From positions 186,001 to 250,000 of the forward strand of contig NZ_CP076023.1 in NCBI RefSeq assembly GCF_018623035.1: a DNA stretch of 64,000 nucleotides. The letters run 5' to 3'. Positions 8,044 to 16,158 of the stretch are shown piece after piece; within the stretch, counting starts at the first letter, position 1, and every line of letters begins with the position of its first letter. The notes under the pieces were generated by a model, which was not told the DNA's origin, did no database searches, and was given only the letters and a program-made list of their open reading frames with translations. The DNA comes from Cellulomonas dongxiuzhuiae. GTDB lineage: Bacteria > Actinomycetota > Actinomycetes > Actinomycetales > Cellulomonadaceae. Both the position numbers and the translations under genes were made by a program.

Positions 8044-9081
8044 TCAGGCGAGCAGCGTCGCGTCGAGCGCCCCGAGGACGGCATCGATGGGGTTGACGTA
8101 GGTCAGCCCGCGTCCATTGTCCCCCCCGAGCTCCGACCCGGCAAAGAGCAGTCCCAGCGCGACCCCGTCCTCGCGGTAGACGAGCGAGCCGGAGTCGCCG
8201 CCGCGGGAGAACGCGGCGGTACCCGTGCCCTCGATCTCGATCTGGTCGTCGAACCGCAGGTCGCCCAGCTCCTCGCCGTAGCCGACGACGACGTCGTCCA
8301 GCTCGATCGCGGTGACGCGCCCGCTCGTCACGGCGGTCGTCCGCCCGACCTTGGCGACGAGCTCGCCGCCCAGCGCGCGGGCCGTCGTCGTGATGCGGCC
8401 GACCGGGTACGTCGCGTCCACGTACTCGTCGTCGAGCAGGGCGATCGCCGCGTCGACCGTGGCCGTCGTGCCGGCGGCGAGGGGCACGGCCGCGGCGAGC
8501 GTGCCGACCCGGTCCGCGGGCGCGCGCCCGCCGTCCGCGGGGCCGGGCTGCAGGATCAGGTCGCCCGGACGCGCCGCAGGGGAGCCCGCGAGCACGTGGT
8601 AGTTCGACAGCGCGTGAACGGCGCCGCCCACCTGCACGAACGCACCGAGCGTGCCGGCAGTGACGTCGACGTGCGCGATCGAGACGCCGGGGCGCAGCGG
8701 GCGCACGCGGCCCGTCTCGCCCAGCGCCTGGGCCGTGACGACGGGCGGGCGCGGGCCGGGGACGGTCGGCCCGTCGGTGCCGACGCCCGACCGGTGACCG
8801 GCCCCGGCGAGGGCGCGGATCCGCCCGGTGCGGCGCAGGTCGACGACCTTGCCGACCTGGCCGATCTCCGCGGCGACCTGGTGGGCGAGCGAGCGCACGC
8901 CCGGCAGCCCGAGGCGGTACCGCAGCGCGATCCCGTAGCTGCCGTCCGGGCACGGCGCGAGGCCCACGGCCAGCGGCGCGACGCTGACCTCCGCCGCGGC
9001 GGAGTGCACCGCGCCCTCCGCGAGCGTGCGTGCCACCGCCACCGCGTGCGCCTTGGCCTCGCGTGCCTCGTCGTGGTCCAT
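8044..9081 (-). CDS. trypsin-like serine protease, apparently cytoplasmic
   Basis: The 345-residue protein has an N-terminal region (1-130) without a signal peptide, then a chymotrypsin-fold protease. The full catalytic triad is visible: His162 in SNYHVLAG, Asp210 in TVDAAIA and Ser297 in SRGGDSGSL. Lack of an export signal is unusual for this fold and suggests an intracellular, tightly controlled protease. I chose ATG 9081 over an upstream GTG because a purine-rich ribosome site (GAAGGGGGA) lies just before it. The gene for a 75-residue protein sharing part of the N-terminal region follows directly. The substrate is unknown. Confidence 0.8.
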   Translation of the reverse strand: MDHDEAREAKAHAVAVARTLAEGAVHSAAAEVSVAPLAVGLAPCPDGSYGIALRYRLGLPGVRSLAHQVAAEIGQVGKVVDLRRTGRIRALAGAGHRSGVGTDGPTVPGPRPPVVTAQALGETGRVRPLRPGVSIAHVDVTAGTLGAFVQVGGAVHALSNYHVLAGSPAARPGDLILQPGPADGGRAPADRVGTLAAAVPLAAGTTATVDAAIALLDDEYVDATYPVGRITTTARALGGELVAKVGRTTAVTSGRVTAIELDDVVVGYGEELGDLRFDDQIEIEGTGTAAFSRGGDSGSLVYREDGVALGLLFAGSELGGDNGRGLTYVNPIDAVLGALDATLLA

Positions 9082-9213
9082 GCGTCCCCCTTCGTCGTCA
9101 CCCCGGTCACCGCGCACGGTGCTGCTGCGCGGGGGGCGCCCATTGTGTCCGTTGCGTCCGACATGCGCTGCTCGTGCCCGCCGTGCGGACGCCCGGCGGG
9201 GGTGCGGGCGCGA

Positions 9214-9248
9214 CGACGCCCCGCCCGGTGGTCCGGTGCGGGGCGTCG
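9214..9248 (-). terminator. hairpin terminator after the DUF6458 gene
   Basis: A perfect 11-bp stem (CGACGCCCCGC / GCGGGGCGTCG) with a 13-base loop lies 22 bases past the stop codon of the minus-strand gene ending at 9271. Confidence 0.65.
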
Positions 9249-9270
9249 GTCGAGCGTGGTGCGGGGGTCG

Positions 9271-9498
9271 TCAGACCGTCGGCGGGAGCGGCGGCTCCTC
9301 ACGGTGCTCGACCACCTGGCGGTGCGTGGTGTTGGTGCGCTGCGAGTTGAGCGCGACCGCCAGGATCAGCGCGAGCACGCCGGCGCCCATGCAGATGTAC
9401 CCGATGACCGTCAGGTCGATGCCCTCGATGCGGTCGGAGATGCCGAACGAGAGGATCGCCCCGATCACCAGGAGTGCGATGCCGGTACCGATGCCCAT
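9271..9498 (-). CDS. small membrane protein, DUF6458-like
   Basis: This 75-residue protein begins MGIGTGIALLVIGAILSFGI, followed by the short loop SDRIEGIDL and a second hydrophobic helix (GYICMGAGVLALILAVAL). A polar tail rich in R, T, E and P ends it. Two-helix actinobacterial proteins of this type are grouped as DUF6458. An AAGGAG ribosome site precedes the ATG at 9498. It stands alone, with its own hairpin terminator downstream. The function is unknown. Confidence 0.75.
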   Translation of the reverse strand: MGIGTGIALLVIGAILSFGISDRIEGIDLTVIGYICMGAGVLALILAVALNSQRTNTTHRQVVEHREEPPLPPTV

Positions 9499-9666
9499 GT
9501 CGCTCCTTCGTCGTGCGTCGTTGCAGGCCACCGTGGCCCACCTGGTTGGCGAGTCTGGTGCCAGCCCGCCGGTCCCGCACGTCGAACGGCTGCGCCGGGG
9601 CCGTACGGGTGACGCCGCGACCACCCGGTGCGCGCCGTGGGGCGGCGGGGGAGCGGGCCGCACGGG

Positions 9667-9672
9667 TAGGTT
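9667..9672 (+). promoter_or_regulatory. -10 box for a leaderless Nudix transcript
   Basis: TAGGTT ends seven bases before the ATG at 9680, so transcription would start at or next to the A of the start codon. No ribosome site is present between the box and the start. Confidence 0.5.
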
Positions 9673-9679
9673 CGCCGCC

Positions 9680-10231
9680 ATGAGCTGGCGGACCGTGGCC
9701 TCGCGCGTCGTGTACGAGAACCCCTGGATCACGGTGCGGGAGGACGACGCGGTCGCGCCCGACGGCAGGCCCGCGCTGTACGGTGTCGTCGAGCTGCGGC
9801 CGTCCGTGTTCGTCGTCGCGCTCACCGACGACGACGAGGTCGTGCTCGTCACGACCGACCGCTACACGACCGGGCCGGCGTCGGTCGAGGTGCCCGCGGG
9901 CGGCACCGACGGCCAGGAGCCGCTGGTCGCGGCGCAGCGCGAGCTCGCGGAGGAGACCGGCCTCGTCGCGCGCGACTGGACGCACGTCGGCACCCTCGAC
10001 GCCCTCAACGGGGTCGCGCGCGCGGTCGAGCACGTGTTCGTCGCCCGCGGGCTGTCGCCCGTCGCCGACGCGGGTGCGACCGCCCACGAGCAGGCGGCCG
10101 AGGGCATCACGGCGGTGCGGGCCGTCCCGCTGCGGGACGCGTTCGCGATGGTCCGCCGGGGCGAGGTCCGCGACGGGGAGACGGTGGCCGCGCTCGCGCT
10201 CGCCGCCCTGCACCTGGGCCTCCTCGCCTGA
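9680..10231 (+). CDS. Nudix hydrolase
   Basis: A 183-residue protein with the Nudix core RELAEETGL (Arg87 to Leu95) preceded by VPAGGTDGQE. Nudix enzymes hydrolyse nucleoside diphosphates linked to another group; the length and the EVPAGG region resemble ADP-ribose pyrophosphatases. The start at ATG 9680 fits a leaderless transcript. It is convergent with the LacI-family gene, with only 18 bases between their stop codons. The substrate cannot be settled from sequence alone. Confidence 0.85.
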   Translation: MSWRTVASRVVYENPWITVREDDAVAPDGRPALYGVVELRPSVFVVALTDDDEVVLVTTDRYTTGPASVEVPAGGTDGQEPLVAAQRELAEETGLVARDWTHVGTLDALNGVARAVEHVFVARGLSPVADAGATAHEQAAEGITAVRAVPLRDAFAMVRRGEVRDGETVAALALAALHLGLLA

Positions 10232-10249
10232 GGGGCCCGGCGGGCGAGG

Positions 10250-11275
10250 TCAGCGGGCCGGCGCCGCCGTCGAGCAGCGCACGACGAGCGACGTCGCGAG
10301 CTCGATGTGGTGGGAGTCGGGCACGCGCCCGTCGGCCATCGCCACGACCGTCCGCAGCGCCACGCGCCCGATGTCGTGCAGCGGCTGGTGGACGCTCGTC
10401 AGCGGCGGGTTGGCCCACGCCGCCACGTACGTGTCGTCGTACCCGACGACCGACAGGTCCCGCGGCACGGTGAGACCCAGCAGGCGCGCGGCCCCGAGCA
10501 CGCCGAGCGCCTGCGCGTCGCTGCTGGCGACCACCGCGGTCGGGGGGTCGTCGAGCCGCAGCAGGGCGGCGGCGGCGTGCAGCGCGTCGTCGTGGTCGAA
10601 CGCGACGTGCCGGACGAGCGCGGGGTCGACGGGCACGCCTGCGCGCTGGCACGCCGAGCGGTAGCCGTCGGCGCGGGCGACCGCGCTCATGGACGCCTCG
10701 GGGCCGCCGATCATGGCGATGCGCGTGTGGCCGAGGTCGAGCAGGTGCTCGGTCGCGGTGCGTCCGCCGGTCCAGTTGGTGGCGCCGACCGACACCAGCT
10801 CGGGCGTCGTGAGGTGCAGCGGGTCGACGACGACCACGGGCAGGCGTGCGCGGGCGATGCTCGCGTACGTCGTGCCGGTGACCTGGCCGGTGACGACGAT
10901 CGCGCCGGTGCGTCGCGCGGCGACCAGGCGCCGCGTCCACGTGGAGGCCGCCTCGGGACGGTCCCCGCCGCCGCGTCGCAGGCGCGAGACGGTGACGTCG
11001 ACGTCCGCCTCCTCCGCGGCGAGCGTGACGCCGCGCAGCACCTCCATGGCGTACGGGCTGTCGAGCTTGTCGACGAGGAACTCGACCGTGCGGCGCAGCT
11101 CGACGTGCCGCAGGCCGGGCGGGCGGTAGCCGAGCTCGGCCAGCGCCGCCTCGACGCGCTCACGGGTGGCGGGCGCGACGTCGTGGCGGTTGAGGACCTT
11201 CGACGCCGTGGCGATCGACACGCCGGCGCGCTCGGCGACGGCGGTGAGCGTCGGACGACGCGCGGGAGCAGGCAT
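10250..11275 (-). CDS. LacI-family transcriptional repressor of the adjacent sugar operon
   Basis: The N-terminal helix-turn-helix (LTAVAERAGVSIATASKVLNR) and hinge are followed by a periplasmic-binding-protein-like sugar sensor, for 341 residues in all. The ATG at 11275 has an AAAGGA ribosome site. The gene is divergent from the four-gene sugar operon, with a perfect palindromic operator and a clear promoter between them, so it most likely represses that operon and itself until its sugar or sugar-phosphate inducer binds. The inducer is unknown. Confidence 0.9.
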   Translation of the reverse strand: MPAPARRPTLTAVAERAGVSIATASKVLNRHDVAPATRERVEAALAELGYRPPGLRHVELRRTVEFLVDKLDSPYAMEVLRGVTLAAEEADVDVTVSRLRRGGGDRPEAASTWTRRLVAARRTGAIVVTGQVTGTTYASIARARLPVVVVDPLHLTTPELVSVGATNWTGGRTATEHLLDLGHTRIAMIGGPEASMSAVARADGYRSACQRAGVPVDPALVRHVAFDHDDALHAAAALLRLDDPPTAVVASSDAQALGVLGAARLLGLTVPRDLSVVGYDDTYVAAWANPPLTSVHQPLHDIGRVALRTVVAMADGRVPDSHHIELATSLVVRCSTAAPAR

Positions 11276-11378
11276 CGGGGTCCTTTCCGGGTTCGACGCG
11301 AACGTAGCCCCCGGTCACCGAAAAACTCAAGGCCCCTGGAATATGCACTGCAGGGTCAGGCAAGCCCGTGAGCAGGCG

Positions 11379-11407
11379 TTGACACCGGTGACGGCGAAAA
11401 CTAGCGT
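11379..11407 (+). promoter_or_regulatory. promoter of the sugar operon
   Basis: A consensus -35 TTGACA (11379-11384) and -10 TAGCGT (11402-11407) are separated by exactly 17 bases. Transcription should start near 11414, giving a leader of about 45 bases that contains the operator at 11429-11441. Confidence 0.75.
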
Positions 11408-11428
11408 GAACCGCGCAGCGGCGACAGC

Positions 11429-11441
11429 CGAAAAGTTTTCG
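11429..11441 (+). promoter_or_regulatory. LacI operator of the sugar operon
   Basis: CGAAAAGTTTTCG is a perfect 6-1-6 palindrome just downstream of the predicted transcription start, where a bound repressor would block transcription. Half-site-like CGAAAA(A)CT copies occur at 11319 and 11395, the latter overlapping the spacer and -10 box. Confidence 0.7.
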
Positions 11442-11457
11442 ACGACGAGGACACCCG

Positions 11458-12423
11458 ATGAGCACGGACGGCACCCGTCCCACGAGCGAGCAGTGGCCGA
11501 TCGCCGCCGCGATGCTCCCGTTCCCCGCGTCCCAGGACGCCCCGGCGGACACCTGGGTCGACCACCTCGCGGAGGTCGCGTACGAGGGGTTCACCGAGGT
11601 CGACCTCACCGACTCGTGGGTGCAGCCGGGTGACCTCGCACCCGCGCGCGTCGACGAGCTGCGCGACGCGCTGGCGACGGTCGGGCTCGACCCCGTCGCG
11701 CTGTCCGCGATCCGCCGCTCGGTCATCGACCCCGAGACGGGCGACGAGAACCTGGCCTACTCGCACCGGACGATCGACGCGGCCGCCGCCCTCGGCGTCC
11801 GCGTCGTCAGCGTCGGCCTGCACCGCCCGCTGCTGCCCGCGCAGCGCGGCGCGTTCTGGTTCTGGACCGAGGAGGGCCCCGCCGACGCGACGGACCCCGA
11901 CACGTGGAGCCGGGCGGTCACCCGCCTGCGCGAGCTGGGCCGGCACGCCGGCGAGGTGGGCGTCCAGCTGTCCCTCGAGATGTACGAGGACACCCTGCTG
12001 GGCACGGCGGAGTCCGCCGTCCGGCTCGTGCAGGACATCGGCCGCGACGACGTGGGCCTCAACCCCGACCTGGGCAACCTCATCCGCCTGCACCGGCCGA
12101 TCGAGGACTTCCAGGCCGCCGTCGCCGCCTGCCTGCCCGTGTCGAACTACTGGCACGTCAAGAGCTACTTCCGCGACGAGGACCGCACCGCCGGCACGTA
12201 CGTCGCGCTGCCCGCGCCCATGGAGATGGGCTCGGTGAGCTACCGCACGGCCATCCGCACGGCCGTCGACGTCGGGTTCACCGGCCCGTTCTGCGTCGAG
12301 CACTACGGCGGCGACGGGCTGTCGGTCTCGGCGCGCAACGCGCGGTACATCCGCCGCATGCTCGCCGTCGCCACGGGCGAGGCCCGCGAGTCCGTGCTGC
12401 GCGCGACGGCGGGTGCGCGATGA
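11458..12423 (+). CDS. sugar (phosphate) isomerase/epimerase, TIM-barrel AP-endonuclease-2 family
   Basis: The 321-residue protein has the xylose-isomerase-like TIM-barrel pattern, with likely metal ligands in LSLEMYEDT (Glu), DLGN and YWHVKSY, and FCVEHYGGDG near the end. Members interconvert keto and aldo sugars or epimerise them in the cytoplasm. It is the first gene of an operon with a beta-hydroxyacid dehydrogenase, a DhaK-DhaL kinase and an RpiB-like isomerase; its stop overlaps the next start (ATGA at 12420). A GACGAGG sequence precedes the ATG. The family is clear, the substrate is not. Confidence 0.85.
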   Translation: MSTDGTRPTSEQWPIAAAMLPFPASQDAPADTWVDHLAEVAYEGFTEVDLTDSWVQPGDLAPARVDELRDALATVGLDPVALSAIRRSVIDPETGDENLAYSHRTIDAAAALGVRVVSVGLHRPLLPAQRGAFWFWTEEGPADATDPDTWSRAVTRLRELGRHAGEVGVQLSLEMYEDTLLGTAESAVRLVQDIGRDDVGLNPDLGNLIRLHRPIEDFQAAVAACLPVSNYWHVKSYFRDEDRTAGTYVALPAPMEMGSVSYRTAIRTAVDVGFTGPFCVEHYGGDGLSVSARNARYIRRMLAVATGEARESVLRATAGAR

Positions 12424-13307
12424 GCGCCCGCGTCGCCGTCCTCGGCCTGGGGGCCATGGGGCTGCCCATGGCGACCGCGCTGGCGCGGACGTTCGACGTG
12501 GTCGCGTTCGACATCGCCGCGGAGCGCACCGCGCTCGCGGTGGAGGCGGGCGCCACGGGTGCGGCGACGGTCGCCGACGCGTGCACCGGGACGGACGTCG
12601 TCGTCGTGGGGGTGCGCGACGGCGCGCAGCTCGACGCGCTGGTACTCGGGACGGGCGGGGTCGCCGACTCCCTGGCCCCCGGCGCCGTGGTCGTCGTGAC
12701 GTCGACCGTCGGCGAGGCGGCGGTGGTGTCCGTCGCGACCGCGCTCGCCGCTCGGGGAGTCCTCACGGTCGACGCCCCCGTCTCCGGCGGGCCCGTGCGT
12801 GCCGGCACCGGTGACCTGCTCATCATGGTCGGCGCGGACGACGCGGCCCTGGCCGCGGCCCGTCCGGTGCTCGACGCGATGTCCTCGTCCCTCACAGTCG
12901 TGGGCGCGATCGGCGCCGGGCAGCAGCTCAAGACGGTCAACCAGCTGCTGTGCGGCATCCACACCGCCGCCGCGTCCGAGGCGCTCGCGCTCGCGCACCG
13001 CCTGGGCCTCGACCTCGACGCGTGCATCGAGGTCCTGTCGCAGGGCGCGGCCGCGTCGTTCATGTTCGCCGACCGCGGTCCGCGCATCGCGCAGCAGCTG
13101 CGCGGCGAGACCCCGCCGCTGCGCTCGCGGCTCGACGTCATCGGCAAGGACATGGGCATCGTGGGCGACCTGACGCGGCAGCTCAAGGTCGCGACGCCCG
13201 TCGCGGCGGCCGCGGAGCAGCTGTACCGGGCCGTGTCCGCCGCCGGCCTCGACGCCGCCGACGACTCGGTCGTCGCGACGACGCTCGCCCAGGAGCGGAC
13301 GTGGTGA
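12420..13307 (+). CDS. NAD(P)-dependent beta-hydroxyacid dehydrogenase family oxidoreductase
   Basis: This 295-residue member of the 3-hydroxyisobutyrate / L-threonate / tartronate-semialdehyde dehydrogenase family has the nucleotide-binding GLGAMG (9-14), the substrate-binding signature DAPVSGG (118-124) and the catalytic lysine Lys171 in QLKTVNQ. It would oxidise a hydroxyacid or a sugar-derived alcohol in the cytoplasm. Translation is coupled to the genes on both sides by 4-base overlaps. LtnD, which acts on L-threonate, is a family member found in four-carbon sugar-acid operons, but this operon has a DhaK-type kinase instead of the DUF1537 kinase of those pathways, so the substrate remains open. 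Confidence 0.85.
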   Translation: MSARVAVLGLGAMGLPMATALARTFDVVAFDIAAERTALAVEAGATGAATVADACTGTDVVVVGVRDGAQLDALVLGTGGVADSLAPGAVVVVTSTVGEAAVVSVATALAARGVLTVDAPVSGGPVRAGTGDLLIMVGADDAALAAARPVLDAMSSSLTVVGAIGAGQQLKTVNQLLCGIHTAAASEALALAHRLGLDLDACIEVLSQGAAASFMFADRGPRIAQQLRGETPPLRSRLDVIGKDMGIVGDLTRQLKVATPVAAAAEQLYRAVSAAGLDAADDSVVATTLAQERTW

Positions 13308-15106
13308 GCCCCCTGGCCGACGACCCGGCCCGGTTCGTCGACGACGCGCTCGACGGGTTCGTCGACCTGTACGCCGACCAGGTCCGCCGCGTCCCCGGCG
13401 GAGTCGTGCGGGCCGTGCCGGCCCCCGCGTCGCAGGTCGCGGTCGTCGTGGGCGGCGGGTCGGGCCACTACCCGGCGTTCTGCGGCCTGGTCGGGCCCGG
13501 GTACGCGCACGGTGCGGTCGTCGGCAACGTCTTCACGTCACCGTCCACCGCGGACGCCGTGTCGGTCGGTGCCGCGGCCGCGGGCGACGCGGGCGTGCTG
13601 CTGCTCACCGGCAACTACGCGGGCGACGTCATGAACTTCACGCTCGCGCGCGACGAGCTGCGCGCGCGCGGCATCCCCGCGGAGTTCCTCGTCGTCACCG
13701 ACGACGTCGCGTCGGCCCCGGCCGACGAGGCGCACCGGCGTCGCGGCATCGCCGGGGACCACGTCGTCTTCAAGGTCGCGGGTGCCGCCGCGGCCGAGGG
13801 CCTGTCGTTCGACGACGTCGTCGCCGCGGCGCGCCACGCCAACGACCGCACGCGCACGCTCGGCGTCGCGTTCGACGGCTGCACGCTGCCCGGTGCCGAC
13901 GCGCCGCTGTTCACCGTGCCCGAGGGCACGGTCGGCCTGGGCGTGGGGATCCACGGCGAGCCGGGCATCGGCGAGGTGCCCGCGTGCACCGCGAGCGAGC
14001 TCGCGCTGATCCTCGTCGACCGTCTGCTCACCGAGCGCCCCGCCGACGCCGGCCCCCGCGTGGGCGTCGTGCTCAACGGCCTGGGCCGCACCAAGCACGA
14101 GGAGCTGTTCGTGCTGTGGCGCGCCGTGCGTCCGCTGCTCGACGCCGCCGGCCTGCAGGCCGTGCAGCCCGACGTGGGCGAGCTCGTCACGAGCCTCGAC
14201 ATGTCCGGGTGCTCGCTGACGCTCGTGTGGCTCGACGACGACCTCGAGCGGTGGTGGTGCGCTCCGGCGCACACGCCGGCCTACCGGCGCGGGCAGGTCG
14301 GGGGCGTGGCCGACGCACCGCGGTCCGATGACGTGGGCACGCGCGCCGAGTCGTCGACGCCCGGGTCCGTGGGCTCCGCGACGTCGGGCGCGTCGTCGTC
14401 CGACGCGTCCGCGCCCGGCGGCGCGGCTCGCGTCGTCGACGCGACCGACGCGTCCGAGGCGTCGGGCGTCGTCGCCGCGCTGGGCGCCGTGCGCACCGTC
14501 CTGACGGACCTCGAGACGGAGCTGGGCAGGCTCGACGCCGTCGCCGGGGACGGTGACCACGGCCGCGGCATGCTGCGCGGGGCCGGTGCCGCCGCCGACG
14601 CGGCCGCCGCCGCCGCGGACGCGGGCCACGGCGCCGTCGCGAGCCTGCGGGAGGCCGGCCGGGCGTGGGCCGACCGCGCGGGAGGCACGTCCGGCGTGCT
14701 GTGGGGCGCGGGCATCGGTGCCGTCGCGCATGCGCTGGCCGCGCGACCCGTCGCCGACCCGTCGACGCGGACGGCCGCGGCCGTGCGTGCGGGCGTCGCC
14801 GCCGTCGTCGCGCTGGGCGGCGCGCAGCCGGGGGACAAGACGATGGTCGACGCCGCCGAGCCGTTCGCCGCCGCGCTCGAGCAGGCGGCGGCCGCCGGCG
14901 AGCCGCTCGGTGCCGCGTGGGACGCCGCGCTGGACGCGGCGCGCACGGCGGCGCAGGAGACCGCGGCGCTGCGCCCCCGCCTGGGGCGGGCACGTCCGCT
15001 CGCCGAGCGCAGCGTGGGCACCCCCGACCCCGGGGCCGTGTCGTTCGCGGCGATCGTCGCGGCCGTCCGGTCCACCGTCGTACCCGAGGAGAAGGAGACG
15101 CCGTGA
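13304..15106 (+). CDS. fused DhaK-DhaL kinase (dihydroxyacetone/tetrulose kinase family)
   Basis: The DhaK half (about 1-330) carries the substrate-binding region GGSGHYPAF (His55) and the covalent-hemiaminal histidine His217 in GIHGEPG. A Ser/Ala/Asp-rich linker (about 340-390) leads to the DhaL nucleotide domain (about 395-600) with GDGDHG. A single chain with both domains is typical of ATP-dependent rather than PTS-dependent kinases. Relatives phosphorylate dihydroxyacetone or, in tetritol pathways, L- or D-erythrulose. GTG 13304 was preferred because it overlaps the previous stop (GTGA) and lies eight bases after AGGAG; GTG 13301 is possible. It is the third gene of the LacI-controlled operon. 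Confidence 0.88.
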   Translation: MSPLADDPARFVDDALDGFVDLYADQVRRVPGGVVRAVPAPASQVAVVVGGGSGHYPAFCGLVGPGYAHGAVVGNVFTSPSTADAVSVGAAAAGDAGVLLLTGNYAGDVMNFTLARDELRARGIPAEFLVVTDDVASAPADEAHRRRGIAGDHVVFKVAGAAAAEGLSFDDVVAAARHANDRTRTLGVAFDGCTLPGADAPLFTVPEGTVGLGVGIHGEPGIGEVPACTASELALILVDRLLTERPADAGPRVGVVLNGLGRTKHEELFVLWRAVRPLLDAAGLQAVQPDVGELVTSLDMSGCSLTLVWLDDDLERWWCAPAHTPAYRRGQVGGVADAPRSDDVGTRAESSTPGSVGSATSGASSSDASAPGGAARVVDATDASEASGVVAALGAVRTVLTDLETELGRLDAVAGDGDHGRGMLRGAGAAADAAAAAADAGHGAVASLREAGRAWADRAGGTSGVLWGAGIGAVAHALAARPVADPSTRTAAAVRAGVAAVVALGGAQPGDKTMVDAAEPFAAALEQAAAAGEPLGAAWDAALDAARTAAQETAALRPRLGRARPLAERSVGTPDPGAVSFAAIVAAVRSTVVPEEKETP

Positions 15107-15612
15107 GCGTGTCGAGGATCGTGGTCGGTGCCGACGAGGCCGGCCTGACGTACAAGGACGCGCTGGCGGACCTGCTGCGCGCCGACCCCCGGGTCGAGGT
15201 CGTCGAGGACGTCGGCGTGCACGCCGGTGACGACACCGCCTACCCGCACGTCGCCGTCGCGGCCGCGCGCCGGGTCGCCGCGGGCGGTGCCGACCGTGCG
15301 CTGCTCGTGTGCGGCACGGGGCTGGGCATGGCGATCGCCGCCAACAAGGTGCCCGGCGTGCGGGCGGTGACCGCGCACGACACGTTCTCGGTGCAGCGCT
15401 CGGTGCTGTCGAACGACGCGCAGGTGCTGTGCCTCGGTCAGCGCGTCATCGGGCTCGAGCTCGCCAAGACGCTGGTGCGCGAGTGGCTGGACCAGGAGTT
15501 CGACCCCGCGTCGGCGTCGGCCGCCAAGGTCGACGTCATCCGGGGGTACGAGACCGACGACGCGGGCGCCGAGCGCACCGACGCGTCCGAGGGGGCCGGC
15601 GGGGGCTGCTGA
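15103..15612 (+). CDS. RpiB/EryI/DerI-like sugar-phosphate isomerase
   Basis: This 169-residue protein of the LacAB/RpiB fold has the active-site Cys70 in [13 protein letters not shown], followed by [16 protein letters not shown]. That stretch looks closer to the tetrulose-phosphate isomerases (EryI, DerI) than to classical E. coli RpiB; this is my reading from memory, not an alignment. It would interconvert a ketose phosphate and an aldose phosphate downstream of the DhaK-DhaL kinase. The GTG start overlaps the kinase stop and has a strong GAGGAGAAGGAG region upstream. The C-terminal 20 residues are acidic and low in complexity, ending GGGC. Confidence 0.85.
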   Translation: MSVSRIVVGADEAGLTYKDALADLLRADPRVEVVEDVGVHAGDDTAYPHVAVAAARRVAAGGADRALLVCGTGLGMAIAANKVPGVRAVTAHDTFSVQRSVLSNDAQVLCLGQRVIGLELAKTLVREWLDQEFDPASASAAKVDVIRGYETDDAGAERTDASEGAGGGC

Positions 15613-15761
15613 CCCGCCGCCCGGTGGGGGGCTGGGGCGCACGGTCGGAGGGGACTCGTGCGCCCGGGCCTCCCGGCACGGTGGTGAGACGCCGCACCAT
15701 CCGCCCCGGGCCCCGCGCCCGCGTGCGAGCATGGTCGCGGGCCCGACGTCAGCGCGGGTCC

Positions 15762-15804
15762 CCGGACGAGGGGCGCCGTACCCGGAGAGCGACAAGACGG
15801 CAGC
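15762..15804 (+). promoter_or_regulatory. guanidine-III riboswitch
   Basis: The blocks CCGGACGAGG, GCGCCGTACCCGG and GACAAGACGGC occur in order and at the spacing of the guanidine-III (ykkC-III) aptamer as I remember it from the Thermobifida fusca structure. It ends about 16 bases before the GTG of a Gdx-type exporter. Its 3' strand GACGG can alternatively pair with CCGTC next to the GGAGG ribosome site, so control of translation initiation is likely. The class is known to switch on guanidinium export genes. Confidence 0.85.
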
Positions 15805-15819
15805 CGTCGGAGGTCATCC

Positions 15820-16149
15820 GTGTCCACCACGTCCGTCGCCTGGCTCGTGCTCGTCGTCTCGGGGCTGTTCGAGGCCGTCTGGGCGACCGCCCTGGGCCGG
15901 TCCGAGGGGTTCACCCGGCTCGTCCCGACCGTCGTCTTCGGCCTCGCGCTGCTCGTCTCGATGGGCGGCCTCGCCTTCGCGATGCGCGAGCTGCCCACCG
16001 GCACGTCGTACGCCGTGTGGGTCGGCATCGGCGCGTCCGTGACCGTCGCCGTCGCGATGGTGACGGGCACCGAGACCGCGAGCCTCGTCAAGATCCTGCT
16101 CATCCTCGGGATCGTAGCCTGCGTCGTGGGCCTCAAGCTCGTCCACTGA
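15820..16149 (+). CDS. gdx: SMR-family guanidinium exporter Gdx (SugE)
   Basis: A 109-residue protein with four predicted membrane helices, the essential glutamate Glu18 in GLFEAVWA, and TGTSYAVWVGIG, which is typical of the SugE/Gdx branch rather than the EmrE branch of small multidrug resistance transporters. As a dual-topology dimer it would exchange guanidinium for protons at the membrane. The guanidine-III riboswitch directly upstream makes the Gdx assignment much stronger than sequence alone. GTG 15820 follows GGAGG. It is convergent with the lipoprotein gene. Confidence 0.92.
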   Translation: MSTTSVAWLVLVVSGLFEAVWATALGRSEGFTRLVPTVVFGLALLVSMGGLAFAMRELPTGTSYAVWVGIGASVTVAVAMVTGTETASLVKILLILGIVACVVGLKLVH

Positions 16150-16158
16150 GGGCCGACG

